Under the pieces are notes generated by a model. The model was not told the origin of the DNA. It searched no databases and saw nothing but the letters and a program-made list of their open reading frames with translations. From CAYGZQ01 sp964354375 [NCBI: uncultured Planctomycetota bacterium] (GTDB lineage Bacteria > JAJVIF01 > JAPKYR01): a stretch of 6,136 nucleotides of DNA. Below are positions 1 to 4,707 of this stretch, piece by piece. The position numbers were made by a program, and so were the translations under genes. Position 1 is the stretch's first letter. Each line of letters begins with the position of its first letter. The stretch is taken from positions 1 through 6,136 of the forward strand of contig CAYGZQ010000115.1 in NCBI GenBank assembly GCA_964354375.1, in the 5' to 3' direction.

Positions 1-85
1 AATTCGTCCGCACGTTACTCGCGCCCTCATTGGTGAAGCTCTTCAGGCGGTTCTTGCGGTCGAACGTGAACCTCCAGGGCTCGCG
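1..85 (-). CDS. Start of a third RHS/YD-repeat segment (partial, runs off the window edge)
   Basis: Read on the minus strand, bases 76 to 2 encode 25 residues that align without gaps to residues 129-153 of the RHS protein at 1485-3407. Fifteen of the 25 are identical, including the block FDRKNRLK and the later NVR. The RHS similarity starts only about 15 bases after the stop codon of the propeller gene at 91-1359. The frame is open to the window edge. Going upstream it stays open into the propeller coding region, where an in-frame ATG lies at 206-208 but has no clear ribosome binding site; an in-frame GTG lies at 11-13. No start is convincing, so this may be a gene that begins inside the preceding one, or a remnant RHS piece joined to the propeller gene by recombination. 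The RHS identity is firm; whether it is expressed is unknown. Confidence 0.6.
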
Positions 86-90
86 ACGCC

Positions 91-1359
91 TCAGAGGCCG
101 GGCAAGCGCTGCGTCGGAATCATAGAAAGCGACTCCGCGAACAATGAGTGCTGGACGATGTAAAGGTTGCCGGTGTTGTCCAGAGCGCAGAGATTCTGGC
201 TGTGCCATTGACCGCCCGCTTTCTTCCACTGAAGAACCCCATCGCGATCCAACGCGTACAGGAGCCCTTGCGATGATGTGCTGTTGTGGCCCCAGACATA
301 GATGGCGCCGTGGTTGTCGATCAGCAGTCCTGTCGGCGCATCAGACCCGGCTTCGCCGAGAGTTCGTCCCCAGACAAGGGCACCAGACGGATCGACTTTC
401 ACAAGAAAAAGGTCTTCTGGTCCCTGCGACGACCCCATTAGCGTGCCCGGACCTGGGTCCAGGTCGGTCTTGAACATGAAACCACCAAGAACGAGAATGT
501 TCTGTGTTCCGTCAATGGCAACGTAGGTCTCATAGGAAGTGCTGTAGTCACCCCATGTCAGCGTCCAAATCGCCGACCAGTTGGGTCCATATTTGGTGAC
601 ATAGGCCTTATAAACTTCCCCGCTGCCCGCCTCGGGGCCTTCATACTTATGTCCTGCGACATAAACGTTCCCTGTATCGTCGCACGCGATGTTTTCAAGT
701 CCCTCAACCAGCTCCGCGGTCCAGACATTTGCGGATTTGAACTGCCCGTCTCCGTCCAGCTCAACAATGAACAGCGACCGCTGGCCCGCGCCAACGATGT
801 CCACTGACGCTCCCGGGTCAATATCCAAAGTCTTATATAGGGAGCCGGCAATCAGCAAGTTCCCCAGGATGTCAATGCAGGCAGCATCAATCATCATGGC
901 GTTTGCCTCCCACTCCCGCGCCCAGAGGAATACGCCCTCTCGGTTGAATTTCCTGACATAGCAGCCTGCGTCTCGTGATGTTCCCCTGACGAAAAACTCC
1001 CCGGTCGGCGTCGTAGCGATCAGATAAGCGCTCCGATCTGCCCAAGTACGGGAATACTGGAACTTACCATTCTCATCATATTTGACTAGAAAGGCATTCA
1101 CAGGAGCCAGATGCCAATCGAGGGCCCAGCCGGGATCGAAGTCGCATGCCGTGAACGACCCGGATACATAGACGTTTCCTTGGGAATCGGCGATCAGTCC
1201 TCTCGCGAACCCGCCCAGTAGGACGCAGTTCTTGTAGCATCTCGTCCAGGAAGCTCCCTTCTCACGCCTGTTGCACGGAACTGTGAAGCAAATGAGCAGG
1301 ATCGCAACAACGAGAAGACTGAACAAGAGCCAAAATCGTTTCCATACACGTCGCATCAT
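91..1359 (-). CDS. Membrane-anchored seven-repeat beta-propeller protein (SBBP-like), copy 1
   Basis: This 422-residue protein starts with a short basic stretch (MMRRVWKR) and one hydrophobic segment at about residues 9-26. That predicts an N-in signal anchor with the rest outside the cytoplasm. LLIC at 21-24 is not a good lipobox because position -1 is Ile. The remainder holds seven copies of a strand-turn-strand unit of the type aliphatic-x-D-x-x-G-N-hydrophobic-Y-V-x-G, starting near residues 53, 112, 156, 222, 277, 343 and 389. This is consistent with a seven-bladed propeller. DFDPG, DIDPG and DLDPG loops at 73, 179 and 299 are followed by FLVK-type strands, typical of SBBP-like repeat proteins. 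The start is supported by GAGGT at 1369-1373, nine bases upstream. It follows the RHS gene at 1485-3407 after 125 bases, probably in the same transcript. The exact function is unknown; a partner, anchor or immunity role for the RHS protein is inferred from position only. Confidence 0.85.
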   Translation of the reverse strand: MMRRVWKRFWLLFSLLVVAILLICFTVPCNRREKGASWTRCYKNCVLLGGFARGLIADSQGNVYVSGSFTACDFDPGWALDWHLAPVNAFLVKYDENGKFQYSRTWADRSAYLIATTPTGEFFVRGTSRDAGCYVRKFNREGVFLWAREWEANAMMIDAACIDILGNLLIAGSLYKTLDIDPGASVDIVGAGQRSLFIVELDGDGQFKSANVWTAELVEGLENIACDDTGNVYVAGHKYEGPEAGSGEVYKAYVTKYGPNWSAIWTLTWGDYSTSYETYVAIDGTQNILVLGGFMFKTDLDPGPGTLMGSSQGPEDLFLVKVDPSGALVWGRTLGEAGSDAPTGLLIDNHGAIYVWGHNSTSSQGLLYALDRDGVLQWKKAGGQWHSQNLCALDNTGNLYIVQHSLFAESLSMIPTQRLPGL

Positions 1360-1484
1360 ATATATCCGACCTCATTCCCAAGCGGCCGCATTGCAGAGAG
1401 ACTTATGCGATTTGGATAGAATGCCCCGATGATATCCCATCCTTTCTACAGCATTGATCACACTAGGTGTTCCCTCTACTTACG
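1360..1484 (-). other. Intergenic spacer, 125 bases
   Basis: This is the only sizeable gap between genes in the window, between the RHS gene stop (1485-1487) and the propeller start (1359). Apart from the ribosome binding site, no hairpin followed by a T run and no well-spaced -35/-10 pair was found. It is lower in GC than the neighbouring RHS core. It could hold a weak promoter, but the sequence does not show one clearly. Confidence 0.4.
1369..1373 (-). promoter_or_regulatory. Ribosome binding site for propeller copy 1
   Basis: The minus strand reads GAGGT here, nine bases before the ATG at 1357-1359. A second ATG follows immediately at 1354-1356, so initiation could shift by one codon. This is the clearest Shine-Dalgarno match placed upstream of a start in the window. 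Confidence 0.5.
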
Positions 1485-3407
1485 TTACCAAGGGTCAGGG
1501 AGAGGCGAGGCACCACCAATACCAAGTCTGATAACAGTCTGAAATCCATGTCCGACTTCTTCCCCAAATGTAGCGCAATGGAATGGAGGATCGGCAGAGC
1601 AGCAACATGGATCGACATCCTTGTACTCGTAACCTGGATCGCCCGGGTCAGTGAACTTAAATACGTAGTACTGACCTTCGCAAACTCGTTCGCATGCGTA
1701 CGCGGTTGCCTCTGGATTGACGAGACCCCACATAAACATGCAGGCGTGCACCATCTCATGAAGAAGATGCTGCCATCGAGCGGGGGCTGGCAAGATAATT
1801 GTGGGAGGAAAGCCCCAGATCGTTATAGGGCCTCCTGTATACCCCCACGGGTCAAGGATAATATATGGTCGGAAGGGCCAACACTCACAAAGAGATCGCA
1901 TACATGCGCACAGTTTCCCTTGTCCTGGGCAATAAGAAAGGCAGCCGCTCTTGTTAAGGTTTTCGCAGAGATCCCGAATCAAATCCCCCAAATCGCTGGC
2001 CGGCCAACATCCACCGCCTGATCCCCCACAACTTGTCCCCTGCCAGTCGCAGTCTTCCGTCTCAGTGGCCCTGTCGAATTCGTCCGTCGTGCAACACTTT
2101 TCCTTGCAGTCATAATCTTCCGGGAGAAACCCAGCCCACTTCTCGTAGGCACACGGTCCGGCCCCCATGATGTCTACCCGTGTTCCCGGACAGCAGCACA
2201 TGTTCATCCAGCATGCTGGGCACCTCCTTCTGTCGAATTTCTCAAAGCAATGCGGCGCGTAGTATTCATAACAGCACGGGAGACATTCGGAAGGGTCACC
2301 GCTGCCGCCCCCCTTTCCTACCAGACCTGGCCTTTGAGCTGCCGTTGCTGCGCCGCCACTGACGCTCCAGTCGGCACCAAGACCTCCAACGCTGCCGGCG
2401 GGGGGAGAGCCGAGGAGCATGCCGCCGAGGGCGGGGAGCTGGTGGACGGGGCCGGATTGGACGAGCGCGTCGAAGCCGAGGGAGGAGGTGCCGAGCTCGG
2501 TGCCGCCGCCGTAGGATTCGATGTACGAATTGGGCTTCGCCAGATTCGATATGTTGCTGAATGATCCACTGCCGAGTCCGGCGGACATCCGCGGATTGTC
2601 GTTGAGGCGGTCGCCTGAGGCGGTGCGCAGCGTGCGCGTGATTGTGGTGGACGATCCCGACGGAGCGCGCGACGCGACATCCGCGCCGTCGTTGAACAGG
2701 AAATGCTCGTCCCAGCCGCCCACGCCGTTGTTCACCTTCTGCCTGATGCCGTCCGGCTTGCGGAGGTAGTCAATGTCGCAACGACCGTAGCTGTAGGTCC
2801 ACGATCCATTACCGCTCGCGGTGAACTTATGTTCCTGCGCCAGCGCGTTCCCGTCATATACAAATCGCTTCAAGTCCGCATCCCAGTCGCCCGTGACGGA
2901 GTCGTCGTTCCATCTCTGCCAAACTCGACCGATGCCATCATACCATATGTTGCCGCGAACATTGAGTCCGCTGGGGTACGTGTGCGTCTTCAGCCGATTC
3001 TTGCGGTCGAACGCGAACGTCCACTGCGCACGGAACACGATCTTGTAGTTCGTCCCGCTGATCGTCCGGTACGCATCCAGCTTCTTCGTCCCGGTCATAT
3101 CGTTGTTGGTGTTGTAGCTGTATGAACCTGCAGTGTTCACTGTGACATCCGCCGCGGTGGAGGGAATCGTGAACCCCGTCAGCTGCCCGCCCCGCGCGTA
3201 CGTCCGCTGCTCGGTGAACGCGAACCCGTCGACATCGTAATACTTGATTTCCGTCGGATTGCCCATGAGATCGAAGGTCGTCCTCGTCTCGCGCGTGATG
3301 AGCATCCTCTTCGCCGTCTTGTCGTACTGCCAGATACGCTCGATCAAAAGCCGCCCCATCCCGTCGTACTCGTAGTCGCCCTCGAAGAGGACTTGAACCT
3401 CCTTCAT
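1485..3407 (-). CDS. Short RHS/YD-repeat protein with a cysteine-rich HExxH C-terminal domain
   Basis: This 640-residue protein has three parts. Residues 1 to about 320 are RHS/YD-repeat material: YEYDGMGRL near 12, FAFDRKNRLK at 131-140, WYDGIGR at 155-161 and FVYDGNALAQEH at 182-193, ending at a hinge YGGGT...GFDALV (299-316). Residues about 320-370 are a Gly/Ala/Ser-rich linker. Residues about 371-612 hold 30 cysteines and the zincin-like motif H550-E551-M-V-H554, with Glu566 in EATAYACER, so a zinc metallopeptidase fold is predicted. The canonical RHS core motif ending in DPxG was not found, and the RHS part is far shorter than a full RHS shell (usually over 1000 residues). It therefore resembles an orphan RHS tip module. 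An in-frame TAG lies 27 bases upstream of the ATG with no other start between them, so the ATG at 3407 is forced. Oddly, a perfect AAGGAGG lies just after this ATG (3398-3404). No signal peptide is visible. Toxin activity is inferred, not shown. Confidence 0.8.
   Translation of the reverse strand: MKEVQVLFEGDYEYDGMGRLLIERIWQYDKTAKRMLITRETRTTFDLMGNPTEIKYYDVDGFAFTEQRTYARGGQLTGFTIPSTAADVTVNTAGSYSYNTNNDMTGTKKLDAYRTISGTNYKIVFRAQWTFAFDRKNRLKTHTYPSGLNVRGNIWYDGIGRVWQRWNDDSVTGDWDADLKRFVYDGNALAQEHKFTASGNGSWTYSYGRCDIDYLRKPDGIRQKVNNGVGGWDEHFLFNDGADVASRAPSGSSTTITRTLRTASGDRLNDNPRMSAGLGSGSFSNISNLAKPNSYIESYGGGTELGTSSLGFDALVQSGPVHQLPALGGMLLGSPPAGSVGGLGADWSVSGGAATAAQRPGLVGKGGGSGDPSECLPCCYEYYAPHCFEKFDRRRCPACWMNMCCCPGTRVDIMGAGPCAYEKWAGFLPEDYDCKEKCCTTDEFDRATETEDCDWQGTSCGGSGGGCWPASDLGDLIRDLCENLNKSGCLSYCPGQGKLCACMRSLCECWPFRPYIILDPWGYTGGPITIWGFPPTIILPAPARWQHLLHEMVHACMFMWGLVNPEATAYACERVCEGQYYVFKFTDPGDPGYEYKDVDPCCCSADPPFHCATFGEEVGHGFQTVIRLGIGGASPLPDPW
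1572..2297 (-). other. Cysteine-rich putative metallopeptidase domain, copy 1
   Basis: This spans residues 371-612 of the RHS protein at 1485-3407. It has 30 cysteines, including CLPCC, CCCPG and a PCCC cluster near the end. The HExxH site with Glu 12 residues after the second His lies in the C-terminal third. Compared with the second copy at 4779-5528, only Cys396 and Cys453 lack a counterpart. I do not recognise a named family. The zinc-peptidase call rests on the HExxH...E pattern being kept in both copies. Confidence 0.65.
1686..1760 (-). other. HExxH-x11-E zinc-site motif, copy 1
   Basis: The codons for residues 550-574 encode HEMVH, then 11 residues, then Glu in the block EATAYACER. 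In zincins the two His residues bind zinc, the Glu of HExxH is the catalytic base, and a downstream Glu is the third ligand in the gluzincin group. The spacing is identical to the motif at 4884-4958. Assigning Glu566 rather than Glu573 as the ligand is an inference. Confidence 0.65.
2448..2882 (-). repeat. RHS tip repeat unit, copy in the second RHS gene
   Basis: Residues 176-320 of the RHS protein at 1485-3407 align with the first ~142 residues visible in the RHS protein that ends at 4683. Shared blocks are YDGNALAQEH, SASGNG/TASGNG, DYLxKPDGxRQ, FLFxDxAD, ASGxR, YGGGT and GFDALV. The homology is also visible at DNA level, for example gcgttcccgtc near 2845 and 6090. This is the likely substrate for recombination between modules. 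The last 120 bases of the hinge and linker (2401-2520) are about 74% GC. Confidence 0.75.
2949..3023 (-). repeat. RHS repeat segment matching the window's left edge
   Basis: This encodes residues 129-153 of the RHS protein at 1485-3407 and matches bases 2-76 without gaps. The 16 bases ttcttgcggtcgaacg occur identically at 51-66 and 2998-3013 on the plus strand. Upstream of the shared Trp codon the two sequences lose similarity, which marks a join point of the third RHS segment. Confidence 0.65.
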
Positions 3408-3477
3408 GACCTGCCTTGCGCCCTGCCTCGTTAGCTATCGCACGACTGATCCAGCCCAGAATCGGTTCAAAACGATA

Positions 3478-4707
3478 CTAGAAGGTTCCACGGTCGAATC
3501 TGGCGACAAAGGCGTCCCCTCTCGTGTGCCCAGTGACATATAGATTACCTTCCTGGTCAAGCGCGATATCGTTGCCAGACGACCACGGTTCATACCCGAT
3601 CTTCACCCCTAGGAACTTGCCGGATGCGTCGAACTTCGAAATAAAGATAGCCATGGAAGCATGACCCGGAGCGCGTTGCACTGTACCGCTCCCTGCGGGA
3701 TCGAAATCCGTTGGCGCGCCATATCTCCCCGTAACGTAAGTTTCATTCTGTGCTGAGACAGCTATCGCTCGGACCTGACCTTTCCACTCCCTGTTCCAGA
3801 TCACAGTCCCTTGCCGGTCGATCTTGCACAGGAAGCTATCAGCGTATCGGCAGTAACCCGGCCACTCAACCACTTCGTCATTCCATGGCGCAAGACCGGT
3901 CACAAGGATGTCGCCGTTTGAATCCAATGCCATGTCCGTTGCCCAACCTGGGAGATCAGCGGACAGGATCTCCAAGCCGTTCTCACCGATAATATGCAGC
4001 TTCTCCGTTGCAGCGTATATCCTGTCACTGCTATCCAGCACAAGTGCATAACCTGAGACCTGTTGGGGAATCTCCCATGCGATCGAGCCATCCGGAGTCA
4101 GCTTTACCAGACCCTCGCGCCTGGATAGTATGATGTTGTCACCGCTGTCTACTGCAATCGCACACCCACCAATCTCATCGCTGATAATCGTGGCGTGCTC
4201 GCCTCTCGAATCCAGTTTCCATGTATTGCCCCCGTCTCCCGTAAGTATGATCTCTCCGCGAGAATTGATCGCCATTGCATCAGGGCCCCACGTTCTCTTA
4301 TCGAGAGAAGCAATCCACCGAAGCCTTGCCTTCGGGGATATATTGAGAACAAACTTCCCTCCCGTGCGCCTCGCGTTGTAGAGCCTTATCCCCGCCGTGG
4401 GGCTGAGATCTGCGATGTCGGTGAAGTATCCGGCCAACACCAAGTCGCCATTCTTGTCCAATCGAACGATATCGCACGAGTCAGCGAATAGCCCTCCCCA
4501 TTTCCTCTCCCAACTGCAGTCCTGGATAGTGGACGAGTTATATCCCGGCGATATGAATATCCAGCCTTTGTCATACGACTCAAGCGCGACGAAGGCAACT
4601 ACACAAACAATGAGCACAAGAGTGATCAAGAGGTTCTTGGCATTTGTCCGTAATCGTGAGACGCGCTTGTCTAAGGATTCATTCACCGAAAGAGCCCCCA
4701 AATCCAT
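3478..4707 (-). CDS. Membrane-anchored seven-repeat beta-propeller protein (SBBP-like), copy 2
   Basis: This 409-residue protein has a basic N-terminal region (KRVSRLRTNAK) and one hydrophobic segment at about residues 25-42, giving an N-in, C-out signal anchor. Seven repeat units with DxxGxxxVTG-type turns start near residues 78, 143, 182, 220, 257, 313 and 379, fitting a seven-bladed propeller. DFDPAGSG at 334 and DLSPTAG at 100 are weak forms of the DxDPG loop in copy 1. The first repeat region (SWxR, then D-x-x-G-x-hydrophobic...GxFT) aligns with copy 1, but overall the two have diverged strongly. The ATG at 4705-4707 overlaps the upstream RHS gene by 25 bases. A GTG at codon 8 (4684-4686) would instead give a four-base GTGA overlap, with GGGGG about eight bases upstream. 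Either start implies translational coupling to the RHS gene. The role is not known; an immunity or anchoring partner is an inference. Confidence 0.85.
   Translation of the reverse strand: MDLGALSVNESLDKRVSRLRTNAKNLLITLVLIVCVVAFVALESYDKGWIFISPGYNSSTIQDCSWERKWGGLFADSCDIVRLDKNGDLVLAGYFTDIADLSPTAGIRLYNARRTGGKFVLNISPKARLRWIASLDKRTWGPDAMAINSRGEIILTGDGGNTWKLDSRGEHATIISDEIGGCAIAVDSGDNIILSRREGLVKLTPDGSIAWEIPQQVSGYALVLDSSDRIYAATEKLHIIGENGLEILSADLPGWATDMALDSNGDILVTGLAPWNDEVVEWPGYCRYADSFLCKIDRQGTVIWNREWKGQVRAIAVSAQNETYVTGRYGAPTDFDPAGSGTVQRAPGHASMAIFISKFDASGKFLGVKIGYEPWSSGNDIALDQEGNLYVTGHTRGDAFVARFDRGTF
4683..4707 (-). other. Gene overlap, RHS stop with propeller start
   Basis: The RHS gene stops with TGA at 4683-4685 while the propeller gene starts with ATG at 4707 or GTG at 4686. 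The GTG choice gives the common GTGA stop-start overlap. This is direct evidence that the two genes are co-transcribed and likely co-translated. Confidence 0.7.

Noticed and set aside
144-961. Plus-strand open frames opposite the propeller gene
   Set aside because: They have no recognisable domains, show composition typical of antisense reading of a GC-rich gene, and fully overlap a well-supported minus-strand gene.
1288-1299. Lipobox (LLIC) in propeller copy 1
   Set aside because: Ile at position -1 does not fit signal peptidase II specificity, and copy 2 has no lipobox. A plain signal anchor explains both.
1429-1442. Short inverted repeat GATG...CATC as a terminator
   Set aside because: The stem is only four base pairs with no T run after it, too weak to call.
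1467-3125. Plus-strand open frames of up to 184 residues opposite the second RHS gene, and a 120-residue minus-strand frame rich in Ser/Pro
   Set aside because: These are shadows of the RHS reading frame. The Ser/Pro/Ala bias is what a GC-rich Gly linker gives in other frames.
3408-3477. Possible promoter (TTGAAC near 3470 on the minus strand) before the second RHS gene
   Set aside because: The hexamer matches only partly and no acceptable -10 box is found at the right distance. The upstream gene ends 70 bases away, so read-through transcription is enough.
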